Positions 1 to 13,100 of a DNA stretch of 64,000 bases are shown piece by piece. This DNA comes from Hydractinia symbiolongicarpus (taxonomy: Eukaryota; Cnidaria; Hydrozoa; Anthoathecata; Hydractiniidae), in the NCBI RefSeq assembly GCF_029227915.1, contig NC_079888.1, forward strand, positions 24,160,001 to 24,224,000, read 5' to 3'. The position numbers and the translations under genes are program-made. How positions within the stretch are numbered: the stretch's first letter is position 1; each line of letters starts with the position of its first letter. The notes beneath the pieces are model-generated. The model ran no database searches. It had not been told where the DNA came from and was given only the letters and a program-made list of their open reading frames with translations.

Positions 1-1832
1 CCGTATAGTCAAAAGTATACAAAGAAAGTACCCAGGGAGTAAACTCATTTCCAGAATGATTTTTTAAATTATTTTTTCACCACTAAAACGCATAAGACTT
101 GTAGTTTTAAAAAATGTTTTCATTTTTGATGAGACGCTGAATAAAAGAAGTTTAATCGCCCGCAAACGAAACCCCGCAATTTCCCGTAAATCCCGGGCTT
201 GGCCCGTATAGTCAAAAGTATACAAAGAAAGTACCCAGGGAGTAAACTCATTTCCCGAACGATTTTTTATATTATTTTTTTACCCCTAAACGCATGAGAC
301 TTGTAGTTTTCAAAAATGTTTTTATTTTTGATGAGACGCTGAATAAAAGAAGTTTAATCGCCGGCAAACGAAAACCCGCGATTTCCCGTAAATCCCGGGC
401 TTGGCCCGTATAGTCGAATGTATACAAAGAAAGTACCCAGGGAGTAATCTCATTTCCCGAACGATTTTTTAAATTACTTTTTCACCACTAAAACGCATGA
501 GACTTGTAGTTTTTAAAAATGTTTTCATTTTTGATGAGAGGCTGATTAAAAGAAGTTTAATCGCCGGCAAACGAAAACCCGCGATTTCCCGTAAATCCTG
601 GACTCGGCCCGTATAGTCAAAAGTATACAAAGAAAGTACCCAGGGAGTAAACTCATTTCCCAAACGATTTTTTAAATTATTATTTCACCACTAAAACGCA
701 TGAGACTTGTAGTTTTTAAAAATGTTTTCATTTTTGATGAGACGCTGAATAAAAGAAGTTTAATCGCCGGCAAACGAAAACCCGCGATTTCCCGTAAATC
801 CCGGCTTGGCCCGTATAGTCAAAAGTATACAAAGAAAGTACCCAGGGAGTAAACTCATTTCCAGAACGATTTTTTAAATTATTTTTTAACCAATAAAACG
901 CATGAGACTTGTAGTTTTCAAAAATGTTTTCATTTTTGATGAGACGCTGAATAAAAGCAGTTTAATCGCCGGCAAACGAAAACCTGCTATTTGCCTAAAT
1001 CCCGGACTCGGCCCGTATAGTCAAAAGTATACAAAGAAAGTACCCAGGGAGTAAACTCATTTCCAGAATGATTTTTTAAATTATTTTTTCACCACTAAAA
1101 CGCATAAGACTTGTAGTTTTAAAAAATGTTTTCATTTTTGATGAGACGCTGAATAAAAGAAGTTTAATCGCCGGCAAACGAAACCCCGCAATTTCCCGTA
1201 AATCCCGGGCTTGGCCCGTATAGTCAAAAGTATACAAAGAAAGTACCCAGGGAGTAAACTCATTTCCCGAACGATTTTTTATATTATTTTTTTACCCCTA
1301 AACGCATGAGACTTGTAGTTTTCAAAAATGTTTTTATTTTTGATGAGACGCTGAATAAAAGAAGTTTAATCGCCGGCAAACGAAAACCCGCGATTTCCCG
1401 TAAATCCCGGGCTTGGCCCGTATAGTCGAATGTATACAAAGAAAGTACCCAGGGAGTAATCTCATTTCCCGAACGATTTTTTAAATTACTTTTTCACCAC
1501 TAAAACGCATGAGACTTGTAGTTTTTAAAAATGTTTTCATTTTTGATGAGAGGCTGATTAAAAGAAGTTTAATCGCCGGCAAACGAAAACCCGCGATTTC
1601 CCGTAAATCCTGGACTCGGCCCGTATAGTCAAAAGTATACAAAGAAAGTACCCAGGGAGTAAACTCATTTCCCAAACGATTTTTTAAATTATTATTTCAC
1701 CACTAAAACGCATGAGACTTGTAGTTTTTAAAAATGTTTTCATTTTTGATGAGACGCTGAATAAAAGAAGTTTAATCGCCGGCAAACGAAAACCCGCGAT
1801 TTCCCGTAAATCCCGGCTTGGCCCGTATAGTC
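1..1832 (+). repeat. HOR: 5-monomer period, two copies
   Basis: Sequence from 1 recurs from 1013, a shift of 1012 bp or five monomers, and stays aligned for about 820 bp to 1832. The copies look nearly identical; I noted one difference, CCCGCAAAC near 159 against CCGGCAAAC in the second copy. Shared private marks include TTCCAGAATG, AAACCCCGCAATTT and AGAGGCTGATTAAAAG. The recent age of the duplication is inferred from this identity. Confidence 0.88.
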
Positions 1833-4357
1833 GAATGTATACAAAGAAAGTACCCTGTGAGTAAACTCATTTCCAGAACGATTTTTTAAATTATTTCTTC
1901 ACCAATAAAAACGCATGAGACTTGTAGTTTTTAAAAATGTTTTCATTTTTGATAAGACGCTGAATAAAAGAAGTTTAGTCGCCGGCAAACGAAAACCCGC
2001 GATTTTCCGTAAATCCCGGCTTGGCCCGTATAGTCGAATGTATACAAAGAGAGTACCCTGTGAGTAAACTCATTTCCAGAACGATTTCTTAAATTATTTT
2101 TTTACCACTAAAACGCATGAGACTTGTAGTTTTCAAGAATGTTTTCATTTGTGATGAGATGCTGAATAAAAGCAGTTTAATCGCCGGCAAACGAAAACCC
2201 GCGATTTCCCGTAAATCCCGGGCTTGGCACGTATAGTCGAATGTATACAAAGAAAGTACCCTGTGAGTAAACTCAATTCCAGAACGATTTTTTAAATTAT
2301 TTTTTCACCACTAAAACGCATTAAACTTGTAGTTTTTAAAAATGTTTTCATTTTTGATGAGACGCTGAATGAAAGAAGTTTAATCGCCGGCAAACGAAAA
2401 CCCGCGATTTCCCGTAAATCCCGGCTTGACCCGTATAGTCAAAAGTATACAAACAAAGTACCCAGGGAGTAAACTCATTTCCCGAACGATTTTTTAAATT
2501 ATTTTTTCACCACTAAAACGCATGAGACTTGTAGTTTTCAAAAATGTTTTCATTTTTGATGAGACGCTGAATAAAAGCGGTTTAATCGCCTGCAAACGAA
2601 AACCTGCTATTTCCGTAAATCCCGGGCTTGGCACGTATAGTCGAATGTATACAAAGAAAGTACCCAGGGAGTAAACTCATTTCCAGAACGATTTTTTAAA
2701 TTATTTTTTCACCACTAAAACGCATAAGACTTGTAGTTTTTAAAAATGTTTTCATTTTTGATGAGACGCTGAATAAAAGAAGCTTAATCGCCGGCAAACG
2801 AAAACCCGCGATTTCCCGTAAATCCCGGGCTTGGCCCGTATAGTCAAAAGTATACAAAGAAAGTACCCAGGGAGTAAACTCATTTCCCGAACGTTTTTTT
2901 ATATTATTTTTTTACCCCTAAACGCATGAGACTTGTAGTTTTCAAAAATGTTTTCATTTTTGATGAGACGCTGAATAAAAGAAGTTTAATCGCCGGCAAA
3001 CGAAAACCCGCGATTTCCCGTAAATCCCGGCTTGGCCCGTATAGTCAAAAGTATACAAAGAAAGTACCCAGGGAGTAAACTCATTTCCCGAACGATTTTT
3101 TAAATTATTTTTTCACCAATAAAACGCATGAGACTTGTAGTTTTCAAAAATGTTTTCATTTTTGATGAGACGCTGAATAAAAGCAGTTTAATCGCCGGCA
3201 AACGAAAACCTGCTATTTGCCTAAATCCCGGACTCGGCCCGTATAGTCAAAAGTATACAAAGAAAGTACCCAGGGAGTAAACTCATTTCCAGAATGATTT
3301 TTTAAATTATTTTTTCACCACTAAAACGCATAAGACTTGTAGTTTTAAAAAATGTTTTCATTTTTGATGAGACGCTGAATAAAAGAAGTTTAATCGCCGG
3401 CAAACGAAAACCCGCAATTTCCCGTAAATCCCGGGCTTGGCCCGTATAGTCAAAAGTATACAAAGAAAGTACCCAGGGAGTAAACTCATTTCCCGAACGA
3501 TTTTTTATATTATTTTTTTATCCCTAAACGCATGAGACTTGTAGTTTTCAAAAATGTTTTCATTTTTGATGAGACGCTGAATAAAAGAAGTTTAATCGCC
3601 GGCAAACGAAAACCCGCGATTTCCCGTAAATCCCGGGCTTGGCCCGTATAGTCGAATGTATACAAAGAAAGTACCCAGGGAGTAATCTCATTTCCCGAAC
3701 GATTTTTTAAATTACTTTTTCACCACTAAAACGCATGAGACTTGTAGTTTTTAAAAATGTTTTCATTTTTGATGAGACGCTGAATAAAAGAAGTTTAATC
3801 GACGGCAAACGAAAACCCGCGATTTCCCGTAAATCCTGGACTCGGCCCGTATAGTCAAAAGTATACAAAGAAAGTACCCAGGGAGTAAACTCATTTCCCA
3901 AACGATTTTTTAAATTATTATTTCACCACTAAAACGCATGAGACTTGTAGTTTTTAAAAATGTTTTCATTTTTGATGAGACGCTGAATAAAAGAAGTTTA
4001 ATCGCCGGCAAACGAAAACCCGCGATTTCCCGTAAATCCCGGCCTGGCCCGTATAGTCGAATGTATACAAAGAAAGTACCCTGTGAGTAAACTCATTTCC
4101 AGAACGATTTTTTAAATTATTTCTTTACCAATAAAAACGCATGAGACTTGTAGTTTTTAAAAATGTTTTCATTTTTGATAAGACGCTGAATAAAAGAAGT
4201 TTAGTCGTCGGCAAACGAAAACCCGCGATTTCCCGTAAATCCCGGCTTGGCCCGTATAGTCGAATGTATACAAAGAGAGTACCCTGTGAGTAAACTCATT
4301 TCCAGAACGATTTCTTAAATTATTTTTTTACCACTAAAACGCATGAGACTTGTAGTT
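1013..4357 (+). repeat. HOR: 11-monomer spacing (2226 bp)
   Basis: The block starting at 1013 recurs from 3239, 2226 bp or 11 monomers later. It stays in step through distinctive marks: TTCCAGAATG, GTCGAATG with GAGTAATCTC, TTAGTCG after GATAAGACG, and AAAGAGAGTACCC with GATTTCTTAAATTA. The two copies diverge at about 2131 and 4357. There the first continues with CAAGAATG and TTTGTGATGAGATG, the second with ordinary type A sequence. Monomers at about 2450-3238 lie between the two matched blocks. Confidence 0.85.
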
Positions 4358-4769
4358 TTCAAAAATGTTTTCATTTTTGATGAGACGCTGAATAAAAGAA
4401 GTTTAATCGCCGGCAAACGAAAACCCGCGATTTCCCGTAAATCCCGGGCTTGGCCCGTATAGTCGAATGTATACAAAGAAAGTACCCAGGGAGTAATCTC
4501 ATTTCCCGAACGATTTTTTAAATTACTTTTTCACGGCTAAAACGCATGAGACTTGTAGTTTTTAAAAATGTTTTCATTTTTGATGAGACGCTGAATAAAA
4601 GAAGTTTAATCGCCGGCAAACGAAAACCCGCGATTTCCCGTAAATCCTGGACTCGGCCCGTATAGTCAAAAGTATACAAAGAAAGTACCCAGGGAGTAAA
4701 CTCATTTCCCAAACGATTTTTTAAATTATTATTTCACCACTAAAACGCATGAGACTTGTAGTTTTTAAA

Positions 4770-4999
4770 AATGTTTTCATTTTTGATGAGACGCTGAATA
4801 AAAGAAGTTTAATCGCCGGCAATGTTTTCATTTGTGATGAGATGCTGAATAAAAGCAGTTTAATCGCCGGCAAACGAAAACCCGCGATTTCCCGTAAATC
4901 CCGGGCTTGGCACGTATAGTCGAATGTATACAAAGAACGAAAACCCGCGATTTCCCGTAAATCCCGGGCTTGGCACGTATAGTCGAATGTATACAAAGA
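4770..4999 (+). repeat. Out-of-phase rearranged monomers (51- and 63-bp back-steps)
   Basis: Between the CCGTATAG starts at 4658 and 4975 there are about 317 bp instead of 202-203. At 4820/4821 the sequence jumps back 51 bp, so AATGTTTTCATTT starts at both 4770 and 4821. The second copy carries a different subtype (TTTGTGATGAGATG with GGCACGTATAG), like the monomer near 2150. At 4936/4937 it jumps back again by 63 bp, repeating ACGAAAACCCGCGATTT from 4874 at 4937. The first event looks like an out-of-register joining of two monomer subtypes, the second like a tandem duplication. Together they add 114 bp. Confidence 0.9.
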
Positions 5000-7194
5000 A
5001 AGTACCCTGTGAGTAAACTCATTTCCAGAACGATTTTTTAAATTATTTTTTCACCACTAAAACACATAAGACTTGTAGTTTTTAAAAATGTTTTCATTTT
5101 TGATGAGACGCTGAATGAAAGAAGTTTAATCGCCGGCAAACGAAAACCCGCGATTTCCCGTAAATCCCGGCTTGGCCCGTATAGTCAAAAGTATACAAAG
5201 AAAGTACCCAGGGAGTAAACTCATTTTCCGAACGATTTTTTATATTATTTTTTTACCACTAAAACGCATAAGACTTGTAGTTTTTAAAAATGTTTTTATT
5301 TTTGATGAGACGCTGAATAAAAGAAGTTTAATCGCCGGCAAACGAAAATCCGCGATTTCCCGCAAATCCCGGACTCGGCCCGTATAGTCGAATGTATACA
5401 AAGAGAGTACCCTGTGAGTAAACTCATTTCCAGAACGATTTTTTAAATTATTTTTTCACCACTAAAACGCATAAGACTTGTAGTTTTTAAAAATGTTTTC
5501 ATTTTTGATGAGACGCTGAATAAAAGAAGTTTAATCGCCGGCAAACGAAAACCCGCGATTTCCCGTAAATCCCTGCTTGGCCCGTATAGTCAAAAGTATA
5601 CAAAGAAAGTACCCAGGCAGTAAACTCATTTCCCGAACGATTTTTTAAAATATTTTTTCACCACTAAAACGCATGAGACTTGTAGTTTTCAAAAACGTTT
5701 TCATTTTTGATGAGACGCTGAATAAAAGAAGTTTAATCGCCGGCAAACGAAAACCTGCGATTTCCCTAAATGCCGGACTCGGCCCGTATAGTCAAAAGTA
5801 TACAAAGAAAGTACCCAGGGAGTAAACTCATTTCCAGAACGATTTTTTAAATTATTTTTTCACCACTAAAACGCATAAGACTTGTAGTTTTTAAAAATGT
5901 TTTCATTTTTGATGAGACGCAGAATAAAAGAAGTTTAATCGCCGGCAAACGAAAATCCGCGATTTCCCGCAAATCCCGGACTCGGCCCGTATAGTCAAAA
6001 GTATACAAAGAAAGTACCCAGGGAGTAAAATCATTTCCCGAACTATTTTTTATATCATTTTTTTACCCCTAAACGCATGAGACTTGTAGTTCTCAAAAAT
6101 GTTTTCATTTTTGATGAGACGCTGAATAAAAAAAGTTTAATCGCCGGCAAACGCAAACCTGCGATTTCCCGTCAATCCAGGACTCGGCCCGTATAGTCAA
6201 AAGTATACAAAGAAAGTACCCAGGGAGTAAACTCATTTCCCAAACGATTTTTTAAATTATTATTTCACCACTAAAACGCATGAGACTTGTAGTTTTTAAA
6301 AATGTTTTCATTTTTGATGAGACGCTGAATAAAAGAAGTTTAATCGCCGGCAAACGAAAACCCGCGATTTCCCGTAAATCCCGGCTTGGCCGTATAGTCG
6401 AATGTATACAAAGAAAGTACCATGTGAGTAAACTCATTTCCAGAACGATTTTTTAAATTATTTTTTCACCACTAAAACGCATGAGACTTGTAGTTTTTAA
6501 AAATGTTTTCATTTTTGATGAGACGCTGAATAAAAGAAGTTTAATCGCCGGCAAACGAAAACCTGCGATTTCCCTAAATGCGGGACTCGGCCCGTATAGT
6601 CAAAAGTATACAAAGAAAGTACCCAGGGAGTAAACTCATTTCCCGAACGATTTTTTATATTATTTTTTTACCACTAAACGCATGAGACTTGTAGTTTTCA
6701 AAAATATTTTCATATTTGATGGGACGCTGAATAAAAGAAGTTTAATCGCCGGCAAACGAAAATCCGCGATTTCCCGTAAATCCCGGACTCGGCCCGTATA
6801 GTCAAAAGTATACAAAGAAAGTACCCAGGGAGTAAAATCATTTCCCGAACTATTTTTTATATTGTTTTTTTACCCCTAAACGCATGAGACTTGAAGTTTT
6901 CAAAAATGTTTTCATTTTTGTTGAGACGCTGAATAAAAAAAGTTTAATCGCCGGCAAACGAAAACCTGCGATTTCCCGTAAATCCCGGGCTTGGCCCGTA
7001 TAGTCGAATGTATACAAAGAAAGTACCCAGGGAGTAATCTCATTTCCCGAACGATTTTTTAAATTACTTTTCACCACTAAAACGCATGAGACTTGTACTT
7101 TTAAAAATGTTCTCGTTTTTGATGAGACGCTGAATAAAAGAAGTTTAATCGCCGGCAAACGAAAACCCGCGATTTCCCGTAAATCCCGGCTTGG
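5000..7194 (+). repeat. Mixed monomers with weak higher-order order
   Basis: About 11 forward monomers of types A, B and C without a clear multi-copy HOR. A distinctive GAGTAAAATC plus CCGAACTATTTTTTAT monomer recurs at 6041 and 6848 (four monomers apart). It appears again at about 17761, 18570 and 19177, linking this patch to the block after 17.5 kb. Open frames of about 60-102 residues here are repeat by-products. Confidence 0.8.
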
Positions 7195-10100
7195 CCCGTA
7201 TAGTCAAAAGTATACAAAGAAAGTACCCAGGGAGTAAACTCATTTCCCAAACGATTTTTTAAATTATTATTTCACCACTAAAACGCATGAGACTTGTAGT
7301 TTTTAAAAATGTCTTCATTTTTGATGAGACGCTGAATAAAAGAAGTTTAATCGCCGGCAAACGAAAACCCGCGATTTCCCGTAAATCCCGGCTTGGCCCG
7401 TATAGTCGAATGTATACAAATAAATTACCCTGTGAGTAAACTCATTTCCAGAACGATTTTTTAAATTATTTTTTCACCACTAAAACGCATGAGACTTGTA
7501 GTTTTTAAAAATGTTTTCATTTTTGATGAGAAGCTGAATAAAAGAAGTTTAATCGCCGGCAAACGAAAACCCGCGATTTCCCATAAATCCCGGCTTGGCC
7601 CGTATAGTCGAATGTATACAAAGAAAGTACCCTGTGAGTAAACTCATTTCCAGAACGATTTTTTAAATTATTTTTTCACCACTAAAACGCATGAGACTTG
7701 TAGTTTTTTAAAATGTTTTCATTTTTGATGAGACGCTGAATAAAAGAAGTTTAATCGCCGGCAAACGAAAACCCGCGATTTCCCGTAAATCCCGGCTTGG
7801 CCCGTATAGTCAAATGTATACAAAGAAAGTACCTTGTGAGTAAACTCATTTCCGGAACGATTTTTTATAGTATTTTTTTACCACTAAACGCATGAGACTT
7901 GTAGTTTTCAAAAATATTTTCATATTTGATGGGACGCTGAATAAAAAAAGTTTAATCGCCGGCAAACGAAAACCCGCGATTTCCCGTAAATCCCGGCTTG
8001 GCCCGTATAGTCGAATGTATACAAAGAAAGTACCCTGTGAGTAAACTCATTTCCAGAACGATTTTTTAAATTATTTTTTCACCACTAAAACGCATGAGAC
8101 TTGTAGTTTTTAAAAATGTTTTCATTTTTGATGAGAAGCTGAATAAAAGAAGTTTAATCGCCGGCAAACGAAAACCCGCGATTTCCCGTAAATCCCGGCT
8201 TGGCCCGTATAGTCAAAAGTATACAAAGAAAGTACCCAGGGAGTAAACTCATTTCCCAAACGATTTTTTAAATTATTATTTCACCACTAAAACGCATGAG
8301 ACTTGTAGTTTTTAAAAATGTCTTCATTTTTGATGAGACGCTGAATAAAAGAAGTTTAATCGCCGGCAAACGAAAACCCGCGATTTCCCGTAAATCCCGG
8401 CTTGGCCCGTATAGTCGAATGTATACAAATAAATTACCCTGTGAGTAAACTCATTTCCAGAACGATTTTTTAAATTATTTTTTCACCACTAAAACGCATG
8501 AGACTTGTAGTTTTTAAAAATGTTTTCATTTTTGATGAGAAGCTGAATAAAAGAAGTTTAATCGCCGGCAAACGAAAACCCGCGATTTCCCGTAAATCCC
8601 GGCTTGGCCCGTATAGTCGAATGTATACAAAGAAAGTACCCTGTGAGTAAAATCATTTCCAGAACGATTTTTTAAATTATTTTTTCACCACTAAAACGCA
8701 TGAGACTTGTAGTTTTTAAAAATGTTTTCATTTTTGATGAGACGCTGAATAAAAGAAGTTTAATCGCCGGCAAACGAAAACCCGCGATTTCCCGTAAATC
8801 CCGGCTTGGCCCGTATAGTCAAATGTATACAAAGAAAGTACCCTGTGAGTAAACTCATTTCCGGAACGATTTTTTAAATTATTTTTTCACCACTAAAACG
8901 CATGAGACTTGTAGTTTTTAAAAATGTTTTCATTTTTGATGAGACGCTGAATAAAAGAAGTTTAATCGCCGGCAAACGAAAACCTGCGATTTCCCTAAAT
9001 GCCGGACTCGGCCCGTATAGTCAAAAGTATACAAAGAAAGTACCCAGGGAGAAAACTCATTTCCAGAACGATTTTTTAAATTATTTTTTCACCATTAAAA
9101 CGCATAAGACTTGTAGTTTTTAAAAATGTTTTCATTTTTGATGAGACGCAGAATAAAAGAAGTTTAATCGCCGGCAAACGAAAACTCGTGATTTCTCGTA
9201 AATCCCGTGCTTGGCCCGTATAGTCAAAAGTATACAAAGAAAGTACCCAGGGAGTAAACTCATTTCCCGAACGATTTTTTATAGTATTTTTTTACCACTA
9301 AACGCATGAGACTTGTAGTTTTCAAAAATATTTTCATATTTGATGGGACGCTGAATAAAAAAAGTTTAATCGCCGGCAAACGAAAACCCGCGATTTCCCG
9401 TAAATCCCGGCTTGGCCCGTATAGTCGAATGTATACAAAGAAAGTACCCTGTGAGTAAACTCATTTCCAAAACGATTTTTTAAATTATTTTTTCACCACT
9501 AAAACGCATGAGACTTGTAGTTTTTAAAAATGTTTTCATTTTTGATGAGAAGCTGAATAAAAGAAGTTTAATCGCCGGCAAACGAAAACCCGCGATTTCC
9601 CGTAAATCCCGGCTTGGCCCGTATAGTCGAATGTATACAAAGAAAGTACCCTGTGAGTAAACTCATTTCCAGAACGATTTTTTAAATTATTTTTTCACCA
9701 CTAAAACGCATGAGACTTGTAGTTTTTAAAAATGTTTTCATTTTTGATGAGACGCTGAATAAAAGAAGTTTAATCGCCGGCACACGAAAACCCGCGATTT
9801 CCCGTAAATCCCGGCTTGGCCCGTATAGTCAAATGTATACAAAGAAAGTACCTTGTGAGTAAACTCATTTCCGGAACGATTTTTTAAATTATTTTTTCAC
9901 CACTAAAACGCATGAGACTTGTAGTTTTTAAAAATGTTTTCATTTTTGATGAGACGCTGAATAAAAGAAGTTTAATCGCCGGCAAACGAAAACCTGCGAT
10001 TTCCCTAAATGCCGGACTCGGCCCGTATAGTCAAAAGTATACAAAGAAAGTACCCAGGGAGTAAACTCATTTCCCGAACGATTTTTTATAGTATTTTTTT

Positions 10101-13100
10101 ACCACTAAACGCATGAGACTTGTAGTTTTCAAAAATATTTTCATATTTGATGGGACGCTGAATAAAAAAAGTTTAATCGCCGGCAAACGAAAACCCGCGA
10201 TTTCCCGTAAATCCCGGCTTGGCCCGTATAGTCGAATGTATACAAAGAAAGTACCCTGTGAGTAAACTCATTTCCAGAACGATTTTTTAAATTATTTTTT
10301 CACCACTAAAACGCATGAGACTTGTAGTTTTTAAAAATGTTTTCATTTTTGATGAGAAGCTGAATAAAAGAAGTTTAATCGCCGGCAAACGAAAACCCGC
10401 GATTTCCCGTAAATCCCGGCTTGGCCCGTATAGTCAAAAGTATACAAAGAAAGTACCCAGGGAGTAAACTCATTTCCCAAACGATTTTTTAAATTATTAT
10501 TTCACCACTAAAACGCATGAGACTTGTAGTTTTTAAAAATGTCTTCATTTTTGATGAGACGCTGAATAAAAGAAGTTTAATCGCCGGCAAACGAAAACCC
10601 GCGATTTCCCGTAAATCCCGGCTTGGCCCGTATAGTCGAATGTATACAAATAAATTACCCTGTGAGTAAACTCATTTCCAGAACGATTTTTTAAATTATT
10701 TTTTCACCACTAAAACGCATGAGACTTGTAGTTTTTAAAAATGTTTTCATTTTTGATGAGAAGCTGAATAAAAGAAGTTTAATCGCCGGCAAACGAAAAC
10801 CCGCGATTTCCCGTAAATCCCGGCTTGGCCCGTATAGTCGAATGTATACAAAGAAAGTACCCTGTGAGTAAAATCATTTCCAGAACGATTTTTTAAATTA
10901 TTTTTTCACCACTAAAACGCATGAGACTTGTAGTTTTTAAAAATGTTTTCATTTTTGATGAGACGCTGAATAAAAGAAGTTTAATCGCCGGCAAACGAAA
11001 ACCCGCGATTTCCCGTAAATCCCGGCTTGGCCCGTATAGTCAAATGTATACAAAGAAAGTACCCTGTGAGTAAACTCATTTCCGGAACGATTTTTTAAAT
11101 TATTTTTTCACCACTAAAACGCATGAGACTTGTAGTTTTTAAAAATGTTTTCATTTTTGATGAGACGCTGAATAAAAGAAGTTTAATCGCCGGCAAACGA
11201 AAACCTGCGATTTCCCTAAATGCCGGACTCGGCCCGTATAGTCAAAAGTATACAAAGAAAGTACCCAGGGAGAAAACTCATTTCCAGAACGATTTTTTAA
11301 ATTATTTTTTCACCATTAAAACGCATAAGACTTGTAGTTTTTAAAAATGTTTTCATTTTTGATGAGACGCAGAATAAAAGAAGTTTAATCGCCGGCAAAC
11401 GAAAACTCGTGATTTCTCGTAAATCCCGTGCTTGGCCCGTATAGTCAAAAGTATACAAAGAAAGTACCCAGGGAGTAAACTCATTTCCCGAACGATTTTT
11501 TATAGTATTTTTTTACCACTAAACGCATGAGACTTGTAGTTTTCAAAAATATTTTCATATTTGATGGGACGCTGAATAAAAAAAGTTTAATCGCCGGCAA
11601 ACGAAAACCCGCGATTTCCCGTAAATCCCGGCTTGGCCCGTATAGTCGAATGTATACAAAGAAAGTACCCTGTGAGTAAACTCATTTCCAGAACGATTTT
11701 TTAAATTATTTTTTCACCACTAAAACGCATGAGACTTGTAGTTTTTAAAAATGTTTTCATTTTTGATGAGAAGCTGAATAAAAGAAGTTTAATCGCCGGC
11801 AAACGAAAACCCGCGATTTCCCGTAAATCCCGGCTTGGCCCGTATAGTCGAATGTATACAAAGAAAGTACCCTGTGAGTAAACTCATTTCCAGAACGATT
11901 TTTTAAATTATTTTTTCACCACTAAAACGCATGAGACTTGTAGTTTTTAAAAATGTTTTCATTTTTGATGAGACGCTGAATAAAAGAAGTTTAATCGCCG
12001 GCACACGAAAACCCGCGATTTCCCGTAAATCCCGGCTTGGCCCGTATAGTCGAATGTATACAAAGAAAGTACCCTGTGAGTAAACTCATTTCCGGAACGA
12101 TTTTTTAAATTATTTTTTCACCACTAAAACGCATGAGACTTGTAGTTTTCAAAAATGTTTTCATTTTTGATGAGACGCTGAATAAAAGCAGTTTAATCGC
12201 CTGCAAACGAAAACCTGCTATTTCCCTAAATCCCGGACTCGACCCGTATAGTCAAAAGTATACAAAGAAAGTACCCTGTGAGTAAACTCATTTCCAGAAC
12301 GATTTTTTAAATTATTTTTTCACCACTAAAACGCATGAGACTTGTAGTTTTTAAAAATGTTTTCATTTTTGATGAGACGCTGAATAAAAGAAGTTTAATC
12401 GCCGGCAAACGAAAACCCGCGATTTCCCGTAAATCCCGGCTTGGCCCGTATAGTCAAATGTATACAAAGAAAGTACCTTGTGAGTAAACTCATTTCCGGA
12501 ACGATTTTTTAAATTATTTTTTCACCACTAAAACGCATGAGACTTGTAGTTTTTAAAAATGTTTTCATTTTTGATGAGACGCTGAATAAAAGAAGTTTAA
12601 TCGCCGGCAAACGAAAACCTGCGATTTCCCTAAATGCCGGACTCGGCCCGTATAGTCAAAAGTATACAAAGAAAGTACCCAGGGAGTAAACTCATTTCCC
12701 GAACGATTTTTTATAGTATTTTTTTACCACTAAACGCATGAGACTTGTAGTTTTCAAAAATATTTTCATATTTGATGGGACGCTGAATAAAAAAAGTTTA
12801 ATCGCCGGCAAACGAAAACCCGCGATTTCCCGTAAATCCCGGCTTGGCCCGTATAGTCGAATGTATACAAAGAAAGTACCCTGTGAGTAAACTCATTTCC
12901 AGAACGATTTTTTAAATTATTTTTTCACCACTAAAACGCATGAGACTTGTAGTTTTTAAAAATGTTTTCATTTTTGATGAGAAGCTGAATAAAAGAAGTT
13001 TAATCGCCGGCAAACGAAAACCCGCGATTTCCCGTAAATCCCGGCTTGGCCCGTATAGTCAAAAGTATACAAAGAAAGTACCCAGGGAGTAAACTCATTT

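Noticed and set aside
469-663. A 64-codon minus-strand open frame repeated many times across the window
   Set aside because: It follows the satellite monomer, appears on the other strand in the inverted domain, overlaps open frames on the opposite strand, has no recognised domain, and its copies differ by frame-breaking indels. It is a by-product of the repeat.
9610-9640. A true CENP-B box
   Set aside because: TTCG and CGGG are present but six bases apart instead of seven, so the canonical core is not met. It is kept only as a near miss.
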